Part shown: piece after piece, positions 1 through 6,693 of the stretch
How positions within the stretch are numbered: the stretch's first letter is position 1
Layout of the letters: each line of letters opens with the position of its first letter
Assembly (NCBI GenBank): GCA_964020155.1
Contig: OZ026552.1
Coordinates: 2,141,355-2,151,354, forward strand
Direction: 5' to 3'
Length of the DNA stretch: 10,000 nt
Source: Chondrilla cf. caribensis
Lineage: Eukaryota > Porifera > Demospongiae > Chondrillida > Chondrillidae
Notes under the pieces: model-generated
Seen by the model: only the letters and a program-made list of their open reading frames with translations
Databases searched by the model: none
Told to the model about the DNA's origin: nothing
Program-made: the position numbers and the translations under genes

Positions 1-67
1 CATCATGCCATTGTGTAATGAGCGTATAGTGCTCACCTAGGTAGGTGGGATGCCATACCTTTCCAGC

Positions 68-101
68 ATACACACACGCACGCACGCACGAACACACACA
101 C
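68..101. repeat. Short CA/CACG-rich microsatellite
   Basis: An impure alternating purine-pyrimidine tract of CA units with several CACG units and one interrupting A. It is followed by three CCATT-like units (about 101-114). Simple repeat with no coding signal. Confidence 0.8.
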
Positions 102-208
102 CATTCCATTCCATGCTGTTTGCACTTAAAGTCCTCATGGGATGAGTGATACAGGCCAAGGAAAAACCCGAGGGTGAAAGTTCATGTGCCAAAATAGCTA
201 ACAACAAT

Positions 209-731
209 TCAATTGTTGGAGGGTCTTGCATCACAAAAACGCTGGTGGTTGGCCAGACCTTGGCGGTTGAAGGTCCTGTTGCAATATACGTACTGACTAA
301 GCTGAAGCAGCTGATGCTTCTGACTGGTGTGGTTCATCAGACCAGCTCTGTTCAGAGCCACAAATGCACACTCAAGATATTCACAATGTAGAGCAGCCTC
401 AGTGGCCATTTGCCGACCTTCACCTCTGCGTTATACTTGTCATCCTTTTGCTTCTTCTCCTTCAATTCTCACGCTCATTCACAGACTTCCATTTCCTCCT
501 TGCTGCACCAGTTTTCTCCAAGACCAATCTTCTTCAGGACCAGTGCAAGCAGGTCATTCCACCTGCACTTCTTGCCTCCAGCAAAGCATTTGCCAGAAAA
601 TAGTGCACTGACCATCAGTTCATGGGGGAGACAGCTGTCATCCAGGCGAGCAAGATGATCCGCATATCGGAGCCTGTGCTGGGACAGGAGTATGGACACA
701 CTTTGCTGCCTGGTTGCCTTGCATATGGATG
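209..731 (-). pseudogene. Decayed 3' end of a non-LTR retrotransposon (LINE) ORF with C-terminal zinc fingers
   Basis: Read on the minus strand, about 731 to 400 gives a tail typical of LINE polyproteins: an LRYADHLARLDD block (about 637-670), then FSGKC, GGKKCRWNDLL and a Lys/Glu-rich helix. In known elements this corresponds to the post-RT 'RLRWxGHxxRM...GGxxxRWxD' region. After a frameshift near 390 the reading continues into a finger-like segment with spacing C-x4-C-x12-H-x4-H (first Cys codon 385-383). A second segment, CNRTFNRQGLANHQRFC (about 290-228), follows and seems to lack its first Cys. Two TGA stops (477-475 and 471-469) interrupt the first part. No RT core is present: the relic runs into a CA microsatellite at its 5' side. 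It is a truncated, dead copy. Its clade (CR1, L2 or RTE-like) cannot be told from this tail. Confidence 0.75.
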
Positions 732-744
732 TGTTGCACTTGTG

Positions 745-848
745 CACAAACACACACACACAAACGCACACACACAAATGCACGCACACACACACACACA
801 CACACACACGCACATGCACACATGCACCCACACACACACACACTCACA
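745..848. repeat. (CA)n microsatellite
   Basis: About 100 bases of CA repeats with occasional CG, TG and AA interruptions. It borders the 5' side of the minus-strand LINE relic. Long His/Thr or Cys/Val open frames on either strand here are products of the repeat, not genes. Confidence 0.95.
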
Positions 849-1044
849 CATGTAAACTGAACAGTAATCTGGAATCTGGCATAGCCGACCATAGGCCTTG
901 CATCTGCCATATGTTGGGGCAGAGAATTGATCTCGATTTTTTATCAAAGTTATTCGCAAACGATTCACGAATTACATGAGAATACAATGAATGTGATTAT
1001 AACATGCTATGAATAACGTAAAATCCATAACATGGCGGATTTAT
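849..1044. other. Non-coding spacer with nothing recognised
   Basis: AT-rich unique-looking sequence between the CA microsatellite and the palindrome upstream of aminopeptidase copy 1. I see no exon, RNA gene or transposon end in it. Confidence 0.5.
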
Positions 1045-1163
1045 GGTCGGCTGTAGTCTCGCGTCGCCTGGACCCGCTTCTCGCCTCCATTTTTTTATGC
1101 TGACGTCAGCATAAAAAATGGAGGCGAGAAGCGGGTCCAGGCGACGCGAGACTAGATCGGCTG
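1045..1163. mobile_element. 101-bp palindromic GC-rich mini-element with imperfect 9-bp flanking duplication
   Basis: The core 1054-1154 is a nearly perfect inverted repeat. Arms of about 50 bases begin TAGTCTCGCG and end in ATGCTGA; they differ only by one T in a T-run (seven on the left, six on the right). The centre is ATGCTGACGTCAGCAT, with no loop. Flanks 1045-1053 (GGTCGGCTG) and 1155-1163 (GATCGGCTG) match at eight of nine positions and look like a target-site duplication. A 9-bp duplication would suit a Mutator-like element, but that is inference. The insertion ends where homology to copy 2 starts, 57 bases before the copy 1 start codon. Confidence 0.7.
1101..1108. promoter_or_regulatory. 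CRE-type octamer TGACGTCA at the palindrome centre
   Basis: The consensus CREB/ATF site TGACGTCA is the exact dyad centre of the 101-bp palindrome, 112 bases upstream of the copy 1 ATG. A palindromic octamer could arise here by chance, so a regulatory role is only a possibility. Confidence 0.25.
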
Positions 1164-1220
1164 CGCCAGACTAGCCTTACAGCTCGTGACGAGCACGAGT
1201 GTGTTCTAAAAGGCCGGAAA

Positions 1221-1443
1221 ATGCCAAGGACCAGGGAGAAGTTCTCTTTAATGAAGTCAAGAAGGGATAATGGTCAAGGATCGGATTCGTTGACTGAAGA
1301 AGACAATGAAAACGATCGCGAAGGCTTGGATGAGTCAAAACAAAAGAGATGCTTGTCCAAAAAAGAGGTCGCATATCTCGTTGCCTTCATTGTGTCAGAC
1401 TTTGTGAGTGTTACAGGTCAAACTAAAAGTGGATTGCAAGTAC
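1221..1443 (+). CDS. Aminopeptidase copy 1, exon 1 (tail joined to a mid-domain strand)
   Basis: The ATG at 1221 has A at -3 and matches the copy 2 start. It encodes 49 residues of hydrophilic, acidic tail beginning MPRTREK and ending SKKE, then passes through two junction residues (V, A) straight into YLVAFIVSDFVSVTG, a conserved strand near the end of the M1 N-terminal domain. Copy 2 has 230 more codons at this point, including the transmembrane helix. The fusion is in frame. The donor is placed at CAAGTAC|GTTCAA because exon 2 needs phase 1. A donor four bases earlier would break the frame. The exact donor is uncertain. Confidence 0.75.
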
Positions 1444-1510
1444 GTTCAAATGAAGTACCATCCCAGTATATGCTGTTTCATACGTTTTGTTACATTGATT
1501 TAGATCTCAG

Positions 1511-1624
1511 TTTGGTCAAGAGCTGAAGTCATAAACCAAACCCAGTATGCTTTGGACATAGCCATAAAGGTGTTGGAGTATTATGAGGAGTTTTTCGGTA
1601 TCAGCTACCCTCTTCCAAAGCTGG
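1511..1624 (+). CDS. Aminopeptidase copy 1, exon 2
   Basis: Acceptor TAGATCTCAG ends at 1510 and donor GTGAGA starts at 1625. The exon (114 bases, phase 1 at both ends) reads WSRAEVINQTQYALDIAIKV then LEYYEEFFGISYPLPKL. This is the M1 segment in which a long helix leads to 'YPLPKLD', just ahead of the GAMENWG block. The codon split across the junction with exon 3 gives the Asp of PKLD. It is too short to stand out as an open frame and was found by homology and splice sites. Confidence 0.85.
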
Positions 1625-2076
1625 GTGAGATGTAGTTTGATTAACTGAATAATAGCTTCAAATCACTGATTCTGACCATAAACTCCATAGAAAGTATCTT
1701 CCAGATTTCTGTATGTATCTCTCCCACTAAATCCATCACTATAGTGTGTTTATGATTGTAGCAGACCAGATAGACTCACCTGTATCTAGTGGTCAAGTTC
1801 TTTTGTAGCACTATTAATTTATACAGTCCTGTGTGCAAATGCAACAAGCGATTATTTGTTGGAATTCATGTACATTTCTGTACAACAAAGCTGTATGTTA
1901 TACAAACCCCTGGTGTTTACATTTATTGATGTGTATTAAGTGTTTTATTGTACTTTAGATTGCATGCACATATGTAGATAGCATATATGAGCTAACATCC
2001 ATGTGCAATGTGTGGATATACACCTACATATGTAGTTTAGATACTAAACTGTTGCAATTATTTCTGTCATATGTAG
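1625..2076 (+). other. Copy 1 intron 2 (452 bases)
   Basis: AT-rich intron between donor GTGAGA and the acceptor ATATGTAG. It contains no coding signal and aligns along its length with intron 2 of copy 2 (7787-8232), with small indels and substitutions. Confidence 0.8.
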
Positions 2077-2345
2077 ATCTTTTTGCCATACCTGACTTTG
2101 CCGCTGGTGCCATGGAAAACTGGGGTCTTGTTACCTACCGTGAGACTGCACTGCTGTACAATCCCAATTCATCGCCGCTCAAGTCCAAGCAATGGGTTGC
2201 TAGTGTTATCGCTCACGAACTGGCTCATCAGTGGTTCGGTAACTTGGTGACCATGAAGTGGTGGAGTGATCTGTGGTTGAATGAAGGTTTTGCGTCATTT
2301 GTTGAATACATTGGAGCTGACCATGCAGATCCATCAGTGAACATG
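2077..2345 (+). CDS. Aminopeptidase copy 1, exon 3 (catalytic core)
   Basis: Encodes (D)[22 protein letters not shown] through to [11 protein letters not shown]. The exopeptidase motif GAMENWG (2106-2126) binds the substrate N-terminus in M1 enzymes. HELAH (2214-2228) supplies two zinc-ligand histidines and the catalytic glutamate, and NEGFA (Glu codon 2283-2285) supplies the third zinc ligand at the usual spacing of 18 residues. All catalytic residues are intact. Exon length is 269 bases (phase 1 to phase 0) with acceptor ATATGTAG and donor ATG|GTAAGT. This exon alone identifies the gene as peptidase family M1, clan MA(E). Confidence 0.95.
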
Positions 2346-2562
2346 GTAAGTGTCAGCTATATTGTGTCCAGCTATTAAATATACCTACTACTGTATAGCA
2401 GGAGAAATTGTGGGAGAAAATTTGGTGATTTCATGCTCAAACGAGCATTTCACCCATATTAATTTGGCGTTTTGCATGTTGATATTGCACATTTATGTTT
2501 TGATATTTTTGATTGTAATTATTTCGCAAATAGACTTTTGTAAATTTCATTCCATCTATGTA

Positions 2563-2666
2563 CAGTAGAACCTCTATTAAAGGACACCATAGAAAATACC
2601 TCCCTACAAAGGACACTTTCTAAGGTGCCAAAAATAGACTTTCTTATAGTGCTAATACATTTTCAC
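2563..2666 (+). mobile_element. Partial TA-flanked inverted-repeat element, unoccupied relative of the 8771-9810 element
   Basis: Begins TA|CAGTAGAACCTCTATTAAAG at the same relative position as the copy 2 element, so it was inserted before the duplication. It lacks one 16-base internal unit next to the AAAGGACAC motif and lacks the right terminal repeat: similarity ends near 2666. It includes GTGCTAAT (2649-2656), the hAT target, present once and uninterrupted. The CAGTAGAACCTC-like end with a TA duplication resembles Tc1/mariner-pogo type non-autonomous elements. Confidence 0.7.
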
Positions 2667-2701
2667 TTTTCATTGATATGGATTAGTGCTAATCAATGCA
2701 A

Positions 2702-2756
2702 GTACTCGCAAGTAGTCTGCGAGTACAAGCGGACTACATGCGCTTGGTCCGCATGT
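2702..2756. repeat. Cluster of short dyad repeats in intron 3
   Basis: GTACTCGCA (2702-2710) pairs with TGCGAGTAC (2718-2726) across a 7-base loop. ACATGCG (2736-2742) pairs with CGCATGT (2750-2756), and GCGGAC (2729-2734) alternatively with GTCCGC (2747-2752). It lies just past the broken edge of the element fragment and has no counterpart in copy 2. Confidence 0.6.
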
Positions 2757-2866
2757 AACATAGTAATGTACTTTTAATCAGTACTGTACGTACATATGAA
2801 TTGTATACTTTAGTTTTAAAGTGAACTTTATGTAAACTCTTCATATTTAATTCATATTCATTGCAG

Positions 2867-3001
2867 TTCCAACAGTTTGTGATAGGGGATTTTCAAACAG
2901 CCCTGGATTTGGATAGTCTACTCAGTTCCCATCCAGTGGAGGCACCAGTGTCTGATCCAGATGAAATAATTTCACAGTTTGATGACATCTCATATGACAA
3001 G
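2867..3001 (+). CDS. Aminopeptidase copy 1, exon 4
   Basis: The acceptor TTCATTGCAG leads into FQQFVIGDFQTALDLDSLLS, then SHPVEAPVSDPDEI and ISQFDDISYDK, with donor AAG|GTGTGT. It is 135 bases and phase 0 at both ends. In M1 enzymes this stretch (the 'SSHPV...P.EI...FD.ISY.KG' region) follows the zinc site and contains the conserved tyrosine that stabilises the transition state, here in SYDK. No copy 2 equivalent lies inside the window. Confidence 0.9.
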
Positions 3002-3349
3002 GTGTGTTTTTATTGAAGGGTAACCACCTACACCCTGTTTATAACTCATGCATTTGATGGACTAAATGTCTCAAATGGATGAGCTAGACAATTGCAAGGC
3101 ACAATGAACTCAATGGGAAGCCTTGTGTCTGAATACAACAAGGCAACCCAGAATTATGTGGAGCTGTCTCATCTATCTGATACATCCCAGACATCATACA
3201 GAATCATTATCATATTATGTGTACTTCTCAGTACTATTTTGTACTATTTCAATTGGTACTTTTCTCAATTTTTTGCACTTTACATGAAATTATCTGAGTA
3301 TAGACAAACTGTACTTATGTACACACTAACATGTGCCCTGTTCCTGTAG
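3002..3349 (+). other. Copy 1 intron 4 (348 bases)
   Basis: AT-rich intron ending in the acceptor TTCCTGTAG. An open frame crosses most of it (from 3092) and includes a hydrophobic run, but it stops at the exon 5 boundary, does not match the M1 frame and resembles nothing I recognise. I treat it as chance. Confidence 0.65.
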
Positions 3350-3548
3350 GGAGGATCACTATTATGAATGTTGTATGGTTATCTTGGGAATGTCACTTTC
3401 CTAAGAGGTATAAAACGATACTTAAGTGAACATGAGTATGGGAATGCAGTGACCAATGAGCTATTGGACTCTCTTGAGAGTGTATCGAAACCTCTGGTTA
3501 AGTCAATGATGAATACGTGGACAAAACAAGCAGGTTATCCATTAATAC
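3350..3548 (+). CDS. Aminopeptidase copy 1, exon 5, interrupted by TGA
   Basis: Reads GGSLL, stop, MLYGYLGNVTFLRGIKRYLS, EHEYGNAVTNELLDSLESVS, then KSMMNTWTKQAGYPLI. This is the end of the M1 catalytic domain ('KG...MLxxYLG...FxxGLxxYLxxHxYGNA...DLWxSL...MxxWTxQxGYP'). The TGA at 3365-3367 stands where an Asn is expected before MLYGYLG. It could be a true nonsense change or offsetting small indels around CTATTATGAATG. The rest of the exon is well preserved. The donor ATAC|GTAAAA gives phase 1. The frame then runs into intron and stops after about 20 unrelated residues. Confidence 0.8.
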
Positions 3549-4121
3549 GTAAAAGTATAAATGGATTGTACCAATCACGTATATCACAGAGACATCCAGT
3601 AATTCTGTGAATGCTCATAACTATGGAAAATGATCAGGATATGTATATGTGTGTATATCATTTGTGCCTTACAATGTATACGTGTACAATGGCAAAACCT
3701 ATGGCAGCAGCTATGGTCTCTTTCTATGTCCTTATTCCATATTTATTCTTTTACCCTCTCTATATCAATAGTGCATATTCACTGGAAACAGAATAAGGGA
3801 TGGATCAAACTGGATGTAAAGCAATCTAATATTTTATGTTTCCTTTGTAGTTAGTTCATTAAGTGTATGAATACTACACCCACAGGTGTTCTTTATTGTA
3901 TTATCTATTAATATTTATTGTGAATATGCACAGAGCATGTATACATGCATACCTTCTCGAACTGTACATAATCATTAGAAGTATCAAGTTACCTGTTTGG
4001 TGATATCATTCCATTTTGCACACTCTGAAATCAATATAATGTATTGAGATGAGTTGAGGGTTTTGAAATGTGCCTAGAAGCTGCTAGAATTTCAATTATG
4101 GCTACTTATGTATTTCGTAGA
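3549..4121. other. Non-coding stretch after exon 5, carrying one antisense relic
   Basis: AT-rich sequence in which I find no M1 exon for the C-terminal helical domain. Short open frames at about 3611-3854 have no recognisable content. The only structured item is the minus-strand anchor-exon relic at 3686-3725. Confidence 0.6.
3686..3725 (-). pseudogene. Antisense relic of the aminopeptidase membrane-anchor segment
   Basis: On the minus strand, 3716-3686 is a 31-base perfect match to 6842-6872 of copy 2, the part encoding the start of the transmembrane helix (AIAAAIGFAI). Weaker similarity extends to about 3725, over the bases encoding SKKE. Beyond the match the sequence is unrelated. It is an isolated, non-functional fragment lying opposite to the gene. 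Confidence 0.8.
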
Positions 4122-4221
4122 CAATGAATTGGATGTGTGAAAAAGATATCCTTGTCCAAAAAGAGGTCATAGCTGCTGTTATAGGTTTTGCCATTGTTTA
4201 TGTAGCTATTCTATACTCTCA
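4122..4221 (+). pseudogene. Sense relic of the aminopeptidase tail and membrane-anchor segment
   Basis: Aligns with about 6800-6895 of copy 2. The frame reads a degraded tail (WMCEKDILVQKE) and then VIAAVIGFAIVYVAILY, against AIAAAIGFAIVFVAILL in copy 2. Similarity fades after about 4221. The open frame around it (4124-4339) continues into unrelated residues. It is more diverged than copies 1 and 2 are from each other, so it is probably an older third copy of exon 1. It keeps GAGGTC before ATAG, which resembles the copy 1 junction more than copy 2. Confidence 0.8.
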
Positions 4222-5037
4222 AACTGTCTGTAATGTCAACAAATATAATATTATACATATGTCAAAAGAACAATATGAAGGATATGCTATGCTGCTATCA
4301 AGGATACTATACATTGCCTCCACTATAATGTACACTTAATCTAATACATGAAACACATTACTACTATATATAATTTCACACACCTATGTGTCAGTAGGCT
4401 TTTCCGAGATCATTCTTCCCCAGATTTTTGCCATCACTTTTCTCAGCCAATGTTGATACATTTTTGTACTGAAAAATGATGGCAGATTCACTCAGCAGAG
4501 ATATACATGAGTCTGAGTAGCCTATATAATATTACAACCGGTCCACAATGACAAATTATACTTACAATGTCAATGAACTACTTATGCTTAGATAGACACA
4601 GTGAGCTAGTGGTTGCTAGCATTAATACTTGCAGTCGTAACTTCCTGAGTCATCTTTGTTATCAGTTGAAAACATAAAATTATTTTAATTTATTATTTGT
4701 TTTATAATAATAATTGAAGGATTCTGACTGCTTGGACTATATACAAATCAGTAGAATGCATCCTGTACCAATTCAAAGAGAAGCATTGCACTCTGTACGC
4801 TATGATTCCATGAAACTGTGTATATTAAGTAATTACACAGAATTTTTAGACACAATTATTTGTGCCATTCTTTCCATGGCCAAAAGCCACACGACTCAGA
4901 TGGACCGTTTCATTGTGCTTCGAGTATATAGGTGCCAATTCGTCCTTACCCTAGAGCAGGCCCAGTATATTTGATTTTCAATATGATCCAAAGTTAGCAG
5001 TTGAGTTGTATGATACAGGCGTGCAAGTACATTTGTA
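4222..5037. other. AT-rich non-coding stretch
   Basis: No gene recognised. An open frame at 4714-4974 (86 codons from a TTG, first internal ATG near 4756) has no family resemblance, no flanking splice evidence and no copy elsewhere in the window, so I leave it uncalled. It contains the weak hairpin at 4429-4484. Confidence 0.5.
4429..4484. repeat. Imperfect hairpin, possible old palindromic mini-element
   Basis: TGCCATCACTTTTCTCAG (4429-4446) pairs imperfectly with CTGAAAAATGATGGCA (4469-4484) across a 22-base loop. AGTAGGCT near 4391 and AGCCTATA near 4520 may be decayed outer ends, but this is weak. Confidence 0.4.
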
Positions 5038-5039
5038 TA

Positions 5040-5106
5040 CATGTGTGTGTGTCTGTGTGTGTGTATGTGTGTGTCTGTGTGTGTGTATGTGTGTGTGTGT
5101 GTGTGT

Positions 5107-5179
<73 letters not shown>

Positions 5180-5188
5180 TGTGTGTTT
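5040..5188. repeat. (TG)n microsatellite
   Basis: About 150 bases of TG repeats. The first part is interrupted by TGTCTG and TGTATG units; 5112-5178 is an uninterrupted TG run. Cys/Val open frames across it are artefacts. Confidence 0.97.
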
Positions 5189-5491
5189 CAGTTAACTATA
5201 AAACTAAACACACATAAGTTTTCTTTGGCCAACCAAATTAATTATGACAACAAACTAGATCTAGTAATTCTGTTGTTGTCTGTACCAGGACAAAGCTACT
5301 GTAGTTCTGATATTAGTAATAATATGTCTAAATTGGCTACATGAGGATCAGAACTGGGAATGAGGCTACCTAAAATTGAATGAACATGTGAAAGTTGTTA
5401 GACATGTTGGTTGTATTTCATTATAGTTGTAGGAGTATTGTTTAGCACATCTATAGCAATATTCAAATAATTCTTTTCACAAATTAATCAT
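5189..5491. other. Spacer with nothing recognised
   Basis: AT-rich sequence between the TG microsatellite and the 110-bp palindrome. No exon, RNA gene or transposon end seen. Confidence 0.5.
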
Positions 5492-5601
5492 TCATGCAAC
5501 GTTTCACCCATCACGGGCTTCTTCAGGCACATACAATGATAATAACACATACATTATATTATATGCCTGAAGAAGCCTGTGATGGGTGAAACGTTGCATG
5601 A
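5492..5601. repeat. 110-bp palindrome with 42-base arms
   Basis: Arms 5492-5533 and 5560-5601 are inverted copies differing at two positions. They begin TCATGCAACGTTTCACCCAT and enclose an AT-rich 26-base centre. The right arm abuts the start of the reverse-transcriptase relic. No clear target-site duplication flanks it. It may be a palindromic mini-element or the remnant of a larger repeat end. Confidence 0.8.
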
Positions 5602-5607
5602 CTGTCT

Positions 5608-6632
5608 GCATCAAGAATCTCCTGTAAGCTGGAGGAAGGGGACTTTAAGGGCACCTTGCGCCTAGCATGTTCGGAGGATACCTTAGCACTCCCAAACGAC
5701 TCAACCATCAAGGCCCTGAGATCGAAGCACCCCTCTCCACACCCGGGTCTGTAATTCCTACTGCTCCCACTGCTGTGGAGTCTGTCTTGGAAGTTAACCA
5801 GTCAGATGCTTTCAAAGCTTCGCTGTCCTTTCCCAAAGGATCTGCAGACAGAAGTGACAGCCTTCGCCCACAACATTTAGTTGATTGACCAGTAGGTCTG
5901 CCAACGATGGAGGCCAACAGCTCTTACAGGCTCTCACATCCTTTGTCAACTTCATCTTATCTGGTGCGGTGCATGCTGACATCAGGTCATCCTTATTTGG
6001 GGCTACCTTGCTGGGTCTCAATAAGAAGGATGGAGGAATTTCCCCTATTGCCATCGGTTGCACGCTGAGATGCCTAGTGGCCAAGGCTGCCAGCAGAAGT
6101 GTTTTAGCTCGGATGAAAGAAGTCCTTGCCCCCTTACAACCTGGGCATGCTTCTTCTAAAGGAGCCGAGGCCACAGTTAATAGTGCCAGGATGTACCTTA
6201 GTGATCTTCCAGCTAACTACATTATGGTAAACTCGATTTCAGGAATGCCTTCAACTCTATGAGGAGGGATAGGGTTCTAGCGGCAACCATAGAGTACATT
6301 CCTGAGCTCTACCTATTCGTTTACTGTTGCTATTCCACCAGTTACCACCTATTCTGTACCCATTCTATTTTCATTAGAAGGGGTACAGCAGGGTGATCCT
6401 CTTGGTCTGCTTCTGTTCTGTCGGGCAATCCACCCTTTAGTAAAGAAGTTGAAGTCGGAAGTGAAAATTTTCTATCTTGATGGTGGGCTGATTGGTGGCT
6501 CAACTTTTCATGTCTTAGGGGATATTAGGCTTATTCAAAGGGAAGCAGCTCTCCTCGGCCTCTGCCTCAATCTCAGCAAGTCAGAGCTGATTTCCCACAA
6601 CCCCAAGAACTGTAGTTTCTTGCTTTATGCTT
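5608..6632 (+). pseudogene. Reverse-transcriptase relic of a non-LTR-type retroelement, multiply frameshifted
   Basis: The plus strand shows RT-related blocks in order, in changing frames. CKLEEGDFKGTLRLACSEDT (from 5623) leads to KHPSPHP, then SFPKGSADRSDSLRPQHLVD (about 5826-5884). Next come ALTSFVNFILSGAVHADIRS and LARMKEVLAPLQ, then DFRNAFNSMRRDR (about 6235-6273; contains the first catalytic Asp region) and GVQQGDPLG (6380-6406). YLDG (6473-6484) follows, then NLSKSELI. Frame changes fall near 5743, 5885, 6231 and 6380. The catalytic YxDD box reads YLDG, with its second Asp changed to Gly. The relic stops at 6632, where the aminopeptidase duplication begins. The fold is RVT_1; the exact retroelement family is not determined. 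It cannot be active. Confidence 0.8.
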
Positions 6633-6693
6633 GCTGCGCCAGACTAGCCTTACAGCTCGTGACGATCACGAGTGTGTTCTAAAAGGCCGGAAA

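Larger units (their letters stand above)
1160..2666 (+). repeat. Tandem segmental duplication, copy 1
   Basis: From GCTGCGCCAG at 1160 this block matches the block starting at 6633, covering upstream sequence, exons 1-3 and their introns, and part of a TA-flanked repeat element. Homology stops near 2666, inside that element. Relative to copy 2 it lacks 689 bases (after 1370) and the hAT insertion. Intron sequences match about as visibly as exons, so this was a DNA-level duplication, not retroposition. Confidence 0.9.
2346..2866 (+). other. Copy 1 intron 3 (521 bases), carrying an inverted-repeat element fragment
   Basis: Runs from GTAAGT to the acceptor TTCATTGCAG. Its first part aligns with the sequence after exon 3 of copy 2. 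It contains the TA-flanked element fragment at 2563-2666 and a cluster of short dyad repeats at 2702-2756. No coding signal. Confidence 0.8.
1221..3548 (+). pseudogene. M1 zinc aminopeptidase copy 1, five exons, internally deleted and interrupted
   Basis: Five exons can be placed by homology to the M1 family: 1221-1443, 1511-1624, 2077-2345, 2867-3001 and 3350-3548. Phases fit between neighbours (1, 1, 0, 0, then 1 at the last donor). Together they encode a short cytoplasmic tail, a late N-terminal-domain strand, the catalytic domain with GAMENWG and HELAH...NEGFA, and the helical segment ending in WTKQAGYPLI. M1 enzymes such as aminopeptidase N, aminopeptidase A and ERAP remove N-terminal residues from peptides at the cell surface or in the ER lumen. 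The membrane anchor and about 230 codons are missing, exon 5 has an in-frame TGA (3365-3367), and I find no exon after 3548 for the C-terminal half. It is probably a pseudogene, although the catalytic exons show little decay. Subfamily is undecided. Confidence 0.8.

Noticed and set aside
475..979. Long Cys/Val and His/Thr open frames on both strands around the CA repeat
   Set aside because: They are translations of the dinucleotide repeat. Only the part outside the repeat on the minus strand has protein homology (the LINE relic).
3092..3349. 85-codon open frame with a hydrophobic segment within intron 4
   Set aside because: It ends at the acceptor of exon 5, is not in the M1 frame, has no copy elsewhere in the window, and AT-rich sequence often yields hydrophobic frames.
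4714..4974. 86-codon open frame
   Set aside because: It starts at a TTG and has no recognisable motif, splice support or homologous copy. Chance remains the simplest explanation.
5001..5344. Open frames of 64 and 112 codons across the TG repeat
   Set aside because: Low-complexity Cys/Val product of (TG)n, without homology or splice context.
5560..5613. Possible hammerhead ribozyme: CTGAAGA ... GAAAC resembles the CUGANGA/GAAA core
   Set aside because: Stem II would have only two or three good pairs. The nearest GTC gives at best a two-pair helix III, and flanking bases do not form helix I. The resemblance is to the core only.
5708..6174. Minus-strand open frames opposite the RT relic
   Set aside because: They are shadows of the plus-strand RT coding sequence, which alone shows conserved blocks in order.
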